Source of the DNA: Actinoplanes sp. DH11
Lineage (GTDB): Bacteria; Actinomycetota; Actinomycetes; Mycobacteriales; Micromonosporaceae
Assembly: GCF_020873875.1 (NCBI RefSeq)
Contig: NZ_JAHWGU010000036.1
Coordinates: forward strand, 1-64,000
Length of the DNA stretch: 64,000 nucleotides
Direction: 5' to 3'
In this document: positions 16,246-25,172 of the stretch, in pieces
Layout of the letters: every line of letters begins with the position of its first letter
How positions within the stretch are numbered: position 1 is the first letter of the stretch
Notes under the pieces: model-generated
Seen by the model: the letters and a program-made list of their open reading frames with translations, nothing else
Told to the model about the DNA's origin: nothing
The model's database searches: none
Position numbers and translations under genes: made by a program

Positions 16246-17700
16246 ATGGAGCTGGACTTCGAGCACTGCTACCGCGCCGTCGACAGCCGTGACCCGCGCT
16301 TCGACGGCGTCTTCTACACGGCCGTGCGAACCACCGGGATCTACTGCCGGCCGTCCTGCCCCGCCGTCACCCCGAAACGCGAGAACGTCGCGTTCCACCC
16401 CAGCGCGGCCGCCGCTCAGCGCGCCGGATACCGCGCCTGCCGCCGCTGCCGGCCCGACGCCGCACCCGGCTCCCCCGACTGGGACGTCCGCGCCGACACC
16501 GTCGGCCGCGCCATGCGACTCATCGGCGACGGCGTCGTCGACCGCGAAGGCGTCACCGGGCTCGCCGGCCGCCTCGGATACACCGAACGCCACCTCAACC
16601 GAATGCTCACCACCGAACTCGGCGCCGGGCCGCTCGCCCTCGCCCGGGCCCAGCGGGCACAGACCGCACGGATCCTGATCGAGACCACCGAACTCGGCTT
16701 CGCGGAGATCGCGTTCGCGGCCGGGTTCGGCAGCGTGCGGCAGTTCAACGACACGATGCTCGAGGTCTACGCCGGCTCGCCCAGCGAACTGCGCACCCGG
16801 CGGCCCGCGGCCACCCACGGCGAAGCCGGCGTGATCACGTTGCGGCTCGCCTACCGGCCGCCGCTGCACGCGGCGGCACTGCTCACGTTCCTGGCCGCGC
16901 GGACCCTGCCCGGAGTGGACGAGGTGGACGGGGACACGTACCGCCGGGGGATGGTCCTGCCGCACGGCAACGCGACGGTCGCCCTCCGGCCCGACGTGCG
17001 GTGGGTGCACGCGACGCTGCGGCTCAGCGACGTGCGGGACCTCGCGCCGGCGGTGGCCCGGTGCCGGCGGCTGCTGGATCTCGATGCCGATCCGGTCGCG
17101 GTCGACGCGATGCTGGGAATGGATCCGGCGCTGGCGGAGGCGGTGCGGCGGGAGCCGGGGGTGCGGGTGCCGCGAGCCGTGGACGGGTTCGAGATGGCGG
17201 TGCGTGCCGTGGTGGGCCAGCAGGTCACCGTGGCGGGGGCGCGGACGACGCTGGGCCGGATCCTGCGGGCCGCGCAAGCCCCGGCCGACCTCACCGGCCT
17301 CCCACCGGCGAACACCCTCCCCCTCACCGGCTTCCCGCCGGCGAACACCCTCGCCGCCCTCCCCGATGAGGCGTTCGGCATGCCCGCCACCCGCCGGGCC
17401 ACCCTCCGCGCCCTCGCCGAGGCCGTCGCCGCCGGCACCCTCGACCTGGAACCCGGCACCGACCGGGCGGAGACCACCGCCCGCCTGACAGCACTCCCCG
17501 GGATCGGGCCGTGGACCGCCGGTTACATCGCCATGCGCGCCGTCGGCGACCCGGACGTCTTCCTGGAGACGGACCTGGCGGCCCGCCGGGGCGCGGCCGC
17601 CCTGGGTCTCCCCGACACCCCGAAAGCTTTGTCCAAGCACGCGGAACGCTGGCGGCCCTGGCGTTCCTACGCCCTGATCCGGCTGTGGCGCGCCGCCTGA
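16246..17700 (+). CDS. AdaA-AlkA fusion: methyl-sensing activator and 3-methyladenine DNA glycosylase
   Basis: The product has 484 residues. The N-terminal Ada zinc domain has four cysteines (C34, C38, C65, C68); C34 would accept a methyl group from a phosphotriester. An AraC-type helix-turn-helix follows (about 85-180), then an AlkA N-terminal beta domain, then a HhH-GPD glycosylase with PGIGPWTAGYIAMRA and catalytic D443 in VFLETD. One protein thus senses methylation, activates transcription and excises alkylated bases. ogt lies 125 bp downstream. A duplicated LTGxPPANTL decapeptide near residue 355 is a small tandem insertion in the glycosylase part. Confidence 0.92.
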   Translation: MELDFEHCYRAVDSRDPRFDGVFYTAVRTTGIYCRPSCPAVTPKRENVAFHPSAAAAQRAGYRACRRCRPDAAPGSPDWDVRADTVGRAMRLIGDGVVDREGVTGLAGRLGYTERHLNRMLTTELGAGPLALARAQRAQTARILIETTELGFAEIAFAAGFGSVRQFNDTMLEVYAGSPSELRTRRPAATHGEAGVITLRLAYRPPLHAAALLTFLAARTLPGVDEVDGDTYRRGMVLPHGNATVALRPDVRWVHATLRLSDVRDLAPAVARCRRLLDLDADPVAVDAMLGMDPALAEAVRREPGVRVPRAVDGFEMAVRAVVGQQVTVAGARTTLGRILRAAQAPADLTGLPPANTLPLTGFPPANTLAALPDEAFGMPATRRATLRALAEAVAAGTLDLEPGTDRAETTARLTALPGIGPWTAGYIAMRAVGDPDVFLETDLAARRGAAALGLPDTPKALSKHAERWRPWRSYALIRLWRAA

Positions 17701-17737
17701 GGACCCGAACGTACCGGCCCGCGACACCCGCCGGGAG

Positions 17738-17763
17738 TTATCCACAATCCGCCGTTGTCCACA
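17738..17763 (+). promoter_or_regulatory. Two DnaA boxes upstream of ogt
   Basis: TTATCCACA (17738-17746) is the consensus DnaA box, and TTGTCCACA (17755-17763) is the form common in actinobacterial origins. Both are in the same direction, 17 bp apart, between the AdaA-AlkA gene and ogt. No AT-rich region or replication gene is nearby, so a regulatory or titration role is more likely than an origin. Confidence 0.7.
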
Positions 17764-17825
17764 GGGCCGCACGCACCACCGCGCCTTCCGGCAACGCTGG
17801 CCCCCCGTTCCCGTGAGGAGAGACC

Positions 17826-18323
17826 ATGCTTCGCCATTCGACACTCGACACCCCGATCGGCCCGTTCACCGTGATCACGACCAAGGGCGGTGTGGTCCGG
17901 GCGTCGGGTTTCACCACCGACGTGCCCGAGCTGATGCGGTTGGTGCACGCGGACCTGAAGGACCGGACCGAGGCCGACGACGACGTGGGCCCGGTCCGCG
18001 CGGCGGTCCGGGACTACTTCGCCGGTGACCTGACGGCGCTGGACGGTGTGCCGGTCGAGCACAAGAGCAGCGGCGCCTTCATGACCGTGGCGTGGGACGT
18101 GATGCGTCACATCAAGCCGGGCGCCCCGGTGACGTACACCCGCTATGCCGATCTGGCCGGGCGCCCGTCGGCGGTCCGGGGTGCCGCGTCGGCGTGCGCC
18201 CGCAACGCGATCGCGTTGATCCTGCCGTGTCACCGGGTGCTGCGCACGGACGGTTCGCTCGGCGGCTACCGCTGGGGTCTGCCGATCAAGTCGTGGCTGC
18301 TGGCCCACGAGGCCACCCCCTGA
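17826..18323 (+). CDS. ogt: Methylated-DNA--protein-cysteine S-methyltransferase
   Basis: The 165-residue suicide enzyme removes O6-alkyl groups from guanine. The active-site PCHRV has acceptor C135, preceded by the AARNAIALIL-like helix (ACARNAIALIL) and followed by GSLGGYRWGLPIKSWLLAHE. The start ATG has a GAGGAG box just upstream. It lies after the AdaA-AlkA fusion, forming an adaptive alkylation-response pair; AdaA may activate it. Two DnaA boxes in the intergenic region add a possible cell-cycle link. Confidence 0.94.
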   Translation: MLRHSTLDTPIGPFTVITTKGGVVRASGFTTDVPELMRLVHADLKDRTEADDDVGPVRAAVRDYFAGDLTALDGVPVEHKSSGAFMTVAWDVMRHIKPGAPVTYTRYADLAGRPSAVRGAASACARNAIALILPCHRVLRTDGSLGGYRWGLPIKSWLLAHEATP

Positions 18324-18379
18324 CCGGCGGCCGTGACAATGCTGTCGCGGCGTGCGTGGGAGGTGCCTAGGCTTGCGGC

Positions 18380-20917
18380 ATGACTGATACGGGAACCGGA
18401 CGCCACGGTCTTCCCGAGCGCCCGTCGCTGGACGGCCTCGAGGAGAAGTGGGCGTCGCACTGGCAGGGGGAGGGGACGTACGCGTTCGACCGCTCCAAGG
18501 AGCGTTCGGACGTGTTCTCGATCGACACACCCCCGCCGACCGTATCGGGCTCGTTGCACATCGGGCACGTCTTCTCGTACACGCACACCGACACGGTCGC
18601 GCGGTTCCAGCGGATGCATGGCAAGACCGTCTTCTATCCGATGGGCTGGGACGACAACGGCCTGCCCACCGAGCGCCGCGTGCAGAACGTGTACGGGGTC
18701 CGGTGTGATCCGTCGCTGCCGTACGAGCCGGGCTGGGAGCCGCCGGCGAAACCGCCGAAGCCACCGGTCTCGATCTCGCGGCGCAACTTCGTCGAGTTGT
18801 GCGAGCGACTGACCGCCCAGGACGAGAAGGCGTTCGAGTCGCTGTGGCGGCGCCTGGGCCTCAGCGTCGACTGGGGACTGACGTACTCGACGATCGGCGC
18901 GAAGGCGCGTGCGGTGTCGCAGCGGGCGTTCCTGGCGAACCTGCGGGCCGGTGCGGCGTACACCGCGGAGGCCCCGACCCTGTGGGACGTCGGCTTCCGG
19001 ACCGCTGTCGCGCAGGCCGAACTGGAGGACCGGCCACGCCCGGGCGCCTATCACAAGCTGCGCTTCCACGGCCCGGACGGCCCGATCGAGGTGGACACGA
19101 CCCGGCCGGAGCTGCTGCCGGCGTGTGTCGCGCTGGTGCATCATCCGGGCGATCCCCGCTTCGCGGGTCTCACCTCGGTGCGGACGCCGTTCTTCGACGT
19201 CGAGGTCCCGGTGCGGGAGCACCCGCTGGCGGCGCCGGACAAGGGTACGGGCATCGCGATGGTCTGCACGTTCGGCGACCTGACCGACGTCACGTGGTGG
19301 CGGGACCTGAAGCTGGACACCCGGGTCGTCCTGGGCCGGGACGGGCGGTTCCTGCCGGACCGGCCGGCGGGTGTCCCGTCGGCTGCCTACCAGGGGTTCG
19401 CCGGGCTGACCGTGTCGGCCGCCCGCAAGGAGATGGTCCGGCTGCTGCGCGAGTCCGGTGACCTGCTCGGTGAGCCGCAGCCGATCACGCATCCAGTCAA
19501 GTTCTACGAGAAGGGCGACACCCCGCTGGAGATCGTCACCAGCCGGCAGTGGTTCATCCGCAACGGCGGGCGCGACGCCGACCTGCGGGAGCGGCTGCTG
19601 GGGCGGGGGCGCGAGCTGCGGTGGGTGCCGGAGAGCATGCGTCACCGGTACGACCACTGGGTCGGCGGTCTGACCGGTGACTGGCTGATCAGCCGGCAGC
19701 GGTTCTTCGGCGTCCCGGTCCCGGTCTGGTACGAACTGGACGGCAACGGCGAACCCGACCACACGCGGCTGCTGACACCGGACGACGCGGCGCTGCCGGT
19801 CGACCCGTCGTCGGAGTGCCCGCCCGGGTTCAACGAGTCGCAGCGGGACGTCCCGGGTGGTTTCACCGCCGACCCGGACGTCATGGACACGTGGGCCACG
19901 TCGTCACTGACCCCGCAGATCGTGACCGGGTGGAGCACCGACGAGGATCTGCACGCCCGGACGTACCCGATGGATCTCCGCCCGCAGGGTCAGGAGATCA
20001 TCCGGACCTGGTTGTTCGCGTCGGTGCTGCGCGCCGATCAGCTCGGCGACCGGCTGCCGTGGGAACGCGCGGTGCTGTCCGGCTGGATCCTCGACCCGGA
20101 CCACAAGAAGATCTCGAAGTCGCAGGGCAACACGGTGGAGACGCCCGTCGCGCTGCTGGAGCAGTACGGGTCGGACGCGGTGCGGTACTGGGCGGCGAGC
20201 GGCCGTCCCGGCGCCGACCTGGCGTTCGAGCCGGCGCAGCTCAAGGTCGGCCGGCGGCTGGCGACGAAGCTGCTGAACGCGTCGAAGTTCGCGCTCGGCC
20301 TGGGCGCCGGGCAGGCGCTGCGGGAGCCGGTCACCGAGCCGCTGGACCGGGCGATGCTGGGCCGGCTGGCGGCCGTGGTCACCGACGCGACGGCGGCGTT
20401 CGAGCAGTTCCAGCACACCGACGCGTTGCAGGTCACCGAGTCGTTCTTCTGGACGTTCTGTGACGACTACATCGAGCTGGTCAAGGACCGGGCGTACGGC
20501 GAGGGCCCGGGCGCGGACTCGGCCCGCGCCGCTCTGGCGGGCGGGTTGTCGGTGCTGTTGCGGCTGTTCGCGCCGTTCCTGCCGTACGTGACGGAGGAGG
20601 TGTGGTCCTGGTGGCGGTACGGCTCGGTGCACCGGGCGACCTGGCCGACGTCGTACGAGCTGACCCGGGTGGCGCCGGAGAGCGACCCGGCGCTGCTCGA
20701 TCTCGCCGGTGAGGCGTTGCGGCAGGTCCGCCGGGCCAAGTCGGACCGGAAACTGTCGATGCGCACCGAGGTGCCGCTCGCCGAGGCGCTGGGGCCGGCC
20801 GCGATGCTGGACCGGCTGGAGCTGATCGAGGGCGACTTCCGGGCCGCGGGGCGGATCACGAAGCTGGACCTGCTCCGGGACCGTACGCCGGAGCTCGTGA
20901 TCGCCTGCGCGTTCTGA
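18380..20917 (+). CDS. valS: Valine--tRNA ligase
   Basis: The 845-residue class I synthetase has SGSLHIGHVFS (HIGH motif near residue 60), GWDDNGLPTERRVQ, an editing (CP1) domain with TTRPELLPAC, and DHKKISKSQGN (KMSKS near 577), followed by the anticodon-binding helical domain. It lacks the long C-terminal coiled coil of the ~950-residue E. coli type and matches the shorter actinobacterial class. A 33-nt hairpin follows the stop. Confidence 0.95.
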   Translation: MTDTGTGRHGLPERPSLDGLEEKWASHWQGEGTYAFDRSKERSDVFSIDTPPPTVSGSLHIGHVFSYTHTDTVARFQRMHGKTVFYPMGWDDNGLPTERRVQNVYGVRCDPSLPYEPGWEPPAKPPKPPVSISRRNFVELCERLTAQDEKAFESLWRRLGLSVDWGLTYSTIGAKARAVSQRAFLANLRAGAAYTAEAPTLWDVGFRTAVAQAELEDRPRPGAYHKLRFHGPDGPIEVDTTRPELLPACVALVHHPGDPRFAGLTSVRTPFFDVEVPVREHPLAAPDKGTGIAMVCTFGDLTDVTWWRDLKLDTRVVLGRDGRFLPDRPAGVPSAAYQGFAGLTVSAARKEMVRLLRESGDLLGEPQPITHPVKFYEKGDTPLEIVTSRQWFIRNGGRDADLRERLLGRGRELRWVPESMRHRYDHWVGGLTGDWLISRQRFFGVPVPVWYELDGNGEPDHTRLLTPDDAALPVDPSSECPPGFNESQRDVPGGFTADPDVMDTWATSSLTPQIVTGWSTDEDLHARTYPMDLRPQGQEIIRTWLFASVLRADQLGDRLPWERAVLSGWILDPDHKKISKSQGNTVETPVALLEQYGSDAVRYWAASGRPGADLAFEPAQLKVGRRLATKLLNASKFALGLGAGQALREPVTEPLDRAMLGRLAAVVTDATAAFEQFQHTDALQVTESFFWTFCDDYIELVKDRAYGEGPGADSARAALAGGLSVLLRLFAPFLPYVTEEVWSWWRYGSVHRATWPTSYELTRVAPESDPALLDLAGEALRQVRRAKSDRKLSMRTEVPLAEALGPAAMLDRLELIEGDFRAAGRITKLDLLRDRTPELVIACAF

Positions 20918-20931
20918 CCCGGCATCCCGGT

Positions 20932-20964
20932 GTTCGGCGAGGCCCGCGCGGGTCTCGCCGAACG
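20932..20964 (+). terminator. Long hairpin terminator after valS
   Basis: GTTCGGCGAG pairs with CTCGCCGAAC with an inner CCCGCGCGGG palindrome, giving an almost perfect 33-nt stem. It starts 15 nt after the valS stop. Parts of it recur in the repeats that follow (to 21042). Confidence 0.75.
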
Positions 20965-21042
20965 CCCGGCGAGGCTCGACCTCGCGGGTCTCGGCGAACG
21001 CCCGGGTGAGGCTTGACCGCGCGGGTCTCGCCGAACGCCGGT
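20951..21042. repeat. Degenerate 36-37-bp tandem repeats
   Basis: GGGTCTCGCCGAACGCC recurs at 20951, 20987 (one mismatch) and 21024 with intervening GAGGCTcGACC blocks. The array fills the space between the valS terminator and the next gene (21075). Confidence 0.75.
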
Positions 21043-21074
21043 GACCGGGCCGTCCGGTGGTCCACCATTAGGGC

Positions 21075-21641
21075 ATGTCGTTCGCCCCGGAGGAGGTCCA
21101 GGCCCCGGCCCGGGACGCGGTGCTGTTCCGCTCCTCGCCGGCGCGGACCTTCCTGATGCTCTTCGCCGCGCTGATGGTCGCCTACCTGGTGGTGTCCCCC
21201 GTGCTGGCCTGGCTGCTGCGCGACGCCGGCGACCCGTGGTGGGTCACCACGTTGCAGGCGGTCGCCGTGGGCGCGGGCGCCGCCGGGATCTATACGGTTT
21301 CCGCCCGGGCGGCGCTGCCGACCTGGGTGCGGGTGTCCGAGGCCGGCGTGGAACTCGCGGCGCAGGACAGCGACCCGGTCCTGGTGGAGTGGAAGGACGT
21401 GGCCGCCGTGGTGATCCGCCGGGCGGGCCTGCGCACGATCCTCGAAGTGGTCCCCGGTGACCTGGACACCGTGCACCAGGTGCAGGACACCGCGGACGGC
21501 GGGCCGGCGCTGACCGACACCGCGCGGGGGCCGGCTTTCACCGCCGACCTGACGCAGCTGTGGCCGAGTTCGCGGGCGCTGCGCCGGGAACTCGACCACT
21601 GGATGCTGGTGAAGAAGAACCAGCCGGTCCGCCGCTTCTAG
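21075..21641 (+). CDS. Membrane protein with a bPH-like C-terminal domain
   Basis: The 188-residue product has two adjacent hydrophobic segments (about 24-46 and 55-75) with a short loop. A soluble part follows, containing WVRVSEAGVELAAQDSDPVLVEWKDV, reminiscent of bPH domains in which a membrane hairpin precedes the domain. Function unknown. Its 3' end overlaps the convergent Gly-rich gene by four bases. Confidence 0.65.
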   Translation: MSFAPEEVQAPARDAVLFRSSPARTFLMLFAALMVAYLVVSPVLAWLLRDAGDPWWVTTLQAVAVGAGAAGIYTVSARAALPTWVRVSEAGVELAAQDSDPVLVEWKDVAAVVIRRAGLRTILEVVPGDLDTVHQVQDTADGGPALTDTARGPAFTADLTQLWPSSRALRRELDHWMLVKKNQPVRRF

Positions 21642-22378
21642 AAGTCGCCGCCCCCGAAATCGCCACCACCGAAATCGCCGCCACCCCAGTCACCGCCGCC
21701 GAGGTCCCCGCCGCCGAAGTCGCCGGCCTGCATGTCGTCGCCACCCCAGTCGCCGCCGTCGAAGCCCATGTCACCGAAGCCCGGCGAGAGCAGCGCGTCG
21801 AAGATCAGCATCCCGCCGAGCACACCCGCGCCGGTGCCGAGCGCGGTCTTCCACACCGGCGTCGAATACCACCCGGCGGGCACCGGGCGACCCTGCACCC
21901 GGCCGCCCGGGTAGTAGTAGGGCGTGCCCGGGCCCGGCTGCGGACCGGCCCGGTAGTGGTGTCCCTGGACGGTCACCTCACGATCCTGGGTGATCCGCCC
22001 GGTGCCCTGCGAACTCGCCAGCGGCGGCAGCTCCGGGCCGGGGTCGATGCCCATGGCGGTGCGCGCGGCCCGCACATAGGTGAGCCCTTCCAGCGCCGAC
22101 TCCCGGGCCAGCTCGAACTGCCGGACCGTGTTGGCCTGCTGCAGCTGCCCACCGGCGGCGTTGTAGCGCTCGCCGGCGTCGGCGAGCGCCTGCCGGGCCG
22201 CCGGTTCCTCGGACACCAGGTTCATCACCTGGCCGCCGAGCCGCTCGTACCACCGCTGCGCCTCGGCGCGGGCGTCCTCGAGCTGGGTCTGCCGGCGGGC
22301 CTGCCCATTGCGTTGCGTCGCCGCGATGACCAGGGCCACCACCGCGAGGATGACCAGGATGAGTAACACGCCCTTCAT
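21638..22378 (-). CDS. Membrane-anchored protein with Gly/Asp-rich C-terminal repeats
   Basis: The 246-residue product has an N-terminal membrane segment (KGVLLILVILAVVALVIAAT), a helical region rich in Gln/Arg/Ala (25-110), and a Tyr/Pro/Gly-rich stretch. A second hydrophobic segment follows, and the tail has several copies of GGGDFGGGDW-like repeats. Such G-G-D-F tails are seen in TPM-linked and metal-binding envelope proteins, but I cannot assign a family. ATG 22378 is chosen because the membrane segment follows directly. Confidence 0.65.
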   Translation of the reverse strand: MKGVLLILVILAVVALVIAATQRNGQARRQTQLEDARAEAQRWYERLGGQVMNLVSEEPAARQALADAGERYNAAGGQLQQANTVRQFELARESALEGLTYVRAARTAMGIDPGPELPPLASSQGTGRITQDREVTVQGHHYRAGPQPGPGTPYYYPGGRVQGRPVPAGWYSTPVWKTALGTGAGVLGGMLIFDALLSPGFGDMGFDGGDWGGDDMQAGDFGGGDLGGGDWGGGDFGGGDFGGGDF

Positions 22379-22432
22379 GTTTCCCACGGTACCTCCGCCG
22401 GTCATGTCGCACCGGTCTGGCAATCTGCGGAG

Positions 22433-23572
22433 GTGACGTTCTCGACGCTGGCTGTGATCCTGGTCTGTCTCGCCGCGGGTGCCGCCCTCGGCTGGCTGCT
22501 CGCGCGGACGCGGGCCGCCACCGACATCGCCCGGCTGGAGGCGACCGTGGAGGCGGCCCGGGAGGGCGAGCAGCGTCTCGAGCAGTCGCTGCGGTCACTG
22601 TCCTATGAGGCGACCGCCCAGTCGCAGGAGGCGGTGGCCCGGGCGACCGCGCCGTTGCAGGACCTGCTGCGCCGTTACGAGGACCGGGTCGCGCAGCTGG
22701 AGCACGACCGGGTGGACGCGTACGCGGAGTTGCGCGAGCAGGTGCGGGCCATGGGCGCGGTCTCCGGTGAACTGCGCACCGAGACCCGGCAGCTGGTGTC
22801 GGCGCTGCGCGCGCCGCAGGTCCGCGGCCGCTGGGGCGAGCACCAGCTGCGGCGCATCGTGGAGGCGGCGGGGCTGCTGGAGCACTGCGACTTCGCCGAG
22901 CAGGTCACCGCGGCCACCGACGATCAGGGTGTCCGGCCCGACCTGGTGGTCCGGCTGCACGGCGGGCGGGCGGTGGTGGTGGACGCGAAGGCGCCGCTGG
23001 ACGCCTACCTGTCGGCCATGGAGGCGCGCGACGAACGTACCCGCGACGCGCACCTGGACATGCACGCCCGCCATGTGCGGGTGCATGTGGACCAGTTGTC
23101 GGCGAAGAAGTACTGGACGGCGTTCGAGTCGGCGCCGGACTTCGTGGTGCTGTTCGTGCCGGCGGACCCGTTCCTGGACGCGGCCCTGCAGCGCGACCCG
23201 ACGCTGATGGAGCACGCGTTCCGCCGCAACGTGGTGCTGGCCACCCCGGCGACCCTGATCGCGCTGCTGCGGACCATCGCGTACTCGTGGCGTCAGGAGG
23301 AACTGGCCCGCAACGCGGTCGCCGTGCACGGGCTGGCCCGGGAGCTGTACGGCCGGTTGTCCACTCTCGGCGACCACGTCGGCAAGCTGGGCACGTCGCT
23401 GGCCGGGGCGGTCACCGCCTACAACAAGGCGGTCGGCTCCCTGGAGTCACGGGTGCTGGTGAGCGCCCGCAGACTCGCCGAGATGGGCGTCGCCGACGAG
23501 GACCTCCCCGAGACTCCGCAGGTCGAGGTCCTCCCGCGGCAGCCGCAGGCCCCGGAGCTCAGCCAGCCTTGA
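22433..23572 (+). CDS. rmuC: DNA recombination protein RmuC
   Basis: The 379-residue product has an N-terminal membrane segment (LAVILVCLAAGAALGWLLA), a coiled coil to about residue 110, and the RmuC domain with VRGRWGEHQLRRIVEAAGLLEHCDF, RPDLVVRLHGGRAVVVDAKAPL and VPADPFLDAAL. RmuC is a nuclease-fold protein (restriction-endonuclease-like) that limits recombination at inverted repeats in E. coli. That is of interest given the palindromes in this window, though such a link is only suggestive. The start is GTG 22433. Confidence 0.92.
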   Translation: MTFSTLAVILVCLAAGAALGWLLARTRAATDIARLEATVEAAREGEQRLEQSLRSLSYEATAQSQEAVARATAPLQDLLRRYEDRVAQLEHDRVDAYAELREQVRAMGAVSGELRTETRQLVSALRAPQVRGRWGEHQLRRIVEAAGLLEHCDFAEQVTAATDDQGVRPDLVVRLHGGRAVVVDAKAPLDAYLSAMEARDERTRDAHLDMHARHVRVHVDQLSAKKYWTAFESAPDFVVLFVPADPFLDAALQRDPTLMEHAFRRNVVLATPATLIALLRTIAYSWRQEELARNAVAVHGLARELYGRLSTLGDHVGKLGTSLAGAVTAYNKAVGSLESRVLVSARRLAEMGVADEDLPETPQVEVLPRQPQAPELSQP

Positions 23573-24542
23573 CCGCGGCGGCAGCGGCGGCCGCCTTCAT
23601 GTCGCGGCGCAGCTCCTGGGGCAGCGAGAAGGTCAGGCGCTCCTCGGCGGTGGTGTATTCGGTGACCTCGCCGAAGCCGCGCTCGGCCAGGTGCGCGAGC
23701 ACCTCCATGACCAGCTCCTCGGGGACGCTGGCACCGGAGGAGACACCGACCGTGGTCGCGCCGGTCAGCCACTCGTCCTGGATCTCGGAGGCGTAGTCGA
23801 CCAGGTGGCCGGCGCGGGCACCGGCGCCGAGGGCGACCTCGACGAGCCGCACCGAGTTGGACGAGTTCCGCGAACCGACCACGATCACCACGTCGCAGTC
23901 CGGGGCGATCTCCTTGATCACGTGCTGCCGGTTGGAGGTGGCGTAGCAGATGTCGTCGCTGGGCGGCGACTGCAGCAGCGGCAGCCGGGTCTTGAGCCGG
24001 GCCACCGTCTCCATGGTCTCGTCGACCGAGAGGGTGGTCTGCGACAGCCAGACGACCTTGGCCGGGTCGCGGACCACCACGTTCGCCACGTCGTCGGGTC
24101 CGTCGACGAGCTGGATGTGCGCGGGGGCCTCACCGGCGGTGCCGATGACCTCCTCGTGCCCCTCGTGACCGATCAGCAGGATGTCGTAGTCCTCCGCGGC
24201 GAACCGTTTCGCCTCGTGGTGCACCTTGGTGACCAGCGGGCAGGTCGCGTCGATCGCCTTGAGGTTGCGCTCGCGGGCCTGGTCGTGCACCTCGGGCGCC
24301 ACCCCGTGCGCGGAGAACACGACGGTCGACCCCTCGGGGACCTCGTAGTTCTCCTCCACGAAGATCGCACCGCGGGCTTCCAGGGTGCTGACCACGTGCT
24401 TGTTGTGCACGATCTGCTTACGCACGTAGACCGGGGCGCCGTAGAGCTTCAGCGCCTCCTCCACGGTCTGCACGGCCCGGTCGACGCCGGCGCAGTAGCC
24501 ACGCGGCTTGGCGAGCAACACCCGCTTACGAGATTCGGTCAC
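23559..24542 (-). CDS. ispH: 4-hydroxy-3-methylbut-2-enyl diphosphate reductase
   Basis: The 327-residue iron-sulfur enzyme of the MEP pathway reduces HMBPP to IPP and DMAPP. The three cluster cysteines are visible in KPRGYCAGVDRA, DATCPLVTKVH and SDDICYATSNRQ. It starts at GTG 24542 (VTESRKRVLLAKPRG). The frame is open far upstream on this strand, but that extension is the antisense of downstream genes. The 3' end overlaps rmuC by 14 bp. IspH supplies precursors for the cis-prenyltransferase and reductase encoded near 34-36 kb. Confidence 0.95.
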   Translation of the reverse strand: MTESRKRVLLAKPRGYCAGVDRAVQTVEEALKLYGAPVYVRKQIVHNKHVVSTLEARGAIFVEENYEVPEGSTVVFSAHGVAPEVHDQARERNLKAIDATCPLVTKVHHEAKRFAAEDYDILLIGHEGHEEVIGTAGEAPAHIQLVDGPDDVANVVVRDPAKVVWLSQTTLSVDETMETVARLKTRLPLLQSPPSDDICYATSNRQHVIKEIAPDCDVVIVVGSRNSSNSVRLVEVALGAGARAGHLVDYASEIQDEWLTGATTVGVSSGASVPEELVMEVLAHLAERGFGEVTEYTTAEERLTFSLPQELRRDMKAAAAAAAVKAG

Positions 24543-24632
24543 CCGGCCATGGTACGTGGCCCGCCGCACCGCTCGCCCCTCTGCGATCGATGCCACATCC
24601 GTCACCGGCGCCGGTCCGGCACACTGCCGTAC

Positions 24633-25118
24633 ATGACGACGACCGGCATCGCCCTGGCCCGGTTCGCGGCGGGCTCGCTGGGGCTGCTCGCCGGCGGGTT
24701 CTGGCTGGTGATGACCCTGCTCTCGGGCGATCCACAGGCCGCGTCCACGGGCGCCCTGCCGATCGGCGGAGGCCTGGTCCTGCTCTGCTGGGACCGGCTG
24801 CGGCTGCCGGCCCGGCGGGTCGCCGCGGCGGTCGCGATGATCATCCCGGCCGGCCTGGCCGCCGGTCTGGCGGTGGAACGGACCGTGCTGGGTGGGATGT
24901 TCGGCTGGTTCGCCTACCGGGGCTGGCCGTTCACCTGGCTGGAGCGGGGCGCCGCGGCGGACTCCCCGGCCGAGGCGCGCCGCCTGGCGGAGGCCTCGGA
25001 CTGGGCGGTGGAACCGTTCCGGCTGGTGGTGGATGTGGTGCTGTGGGCGTACGCCGGTCTGGTGTTGTCCGCAGGGGTGATCCTGCTGGTGCGGGCGCTG
25101 CGGGGTCGGCGCCCCTGA
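24633..25118 (+). CDS. Small four-helix membrane protein
   Basis: The 161-residue product has four hydrophobic stretches (about 5-28, 40-50, 60-85, 130-155) and a Trp/Glu loop, GWPFTWLERGAAADSP. No family recognised. It precedes a second membrane protein by 54 bp on the same strand. The start is ATG 24633. Confidence 0.7.
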   Translation: MTTTGIALARFAAGSLGLLAGGFWLVMTLLSGDPQAASTGALPIGGGLVLLCWDRLRLPARRVAAAVAMIIPAGLAAGLAVERTVLGGMFGWFAYRGWPFTWLERGAAADSPAEARRLAEASDWAVEPFRLVVDVVLWAYAGLVLSAGVILLVRALRGRRP

Positions 25119-25172
25119 GTGCAGCGTGGGCATTTCGCCCCGGAAGTCTGGATCCGGCGGAATACTGGGCTC

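Noticed and set aside
17738..17763. Replication origin
   Set aside because: Only two DnaA boxes, no AT-rich unwinding region and no dnaA/dnaN neighbours.
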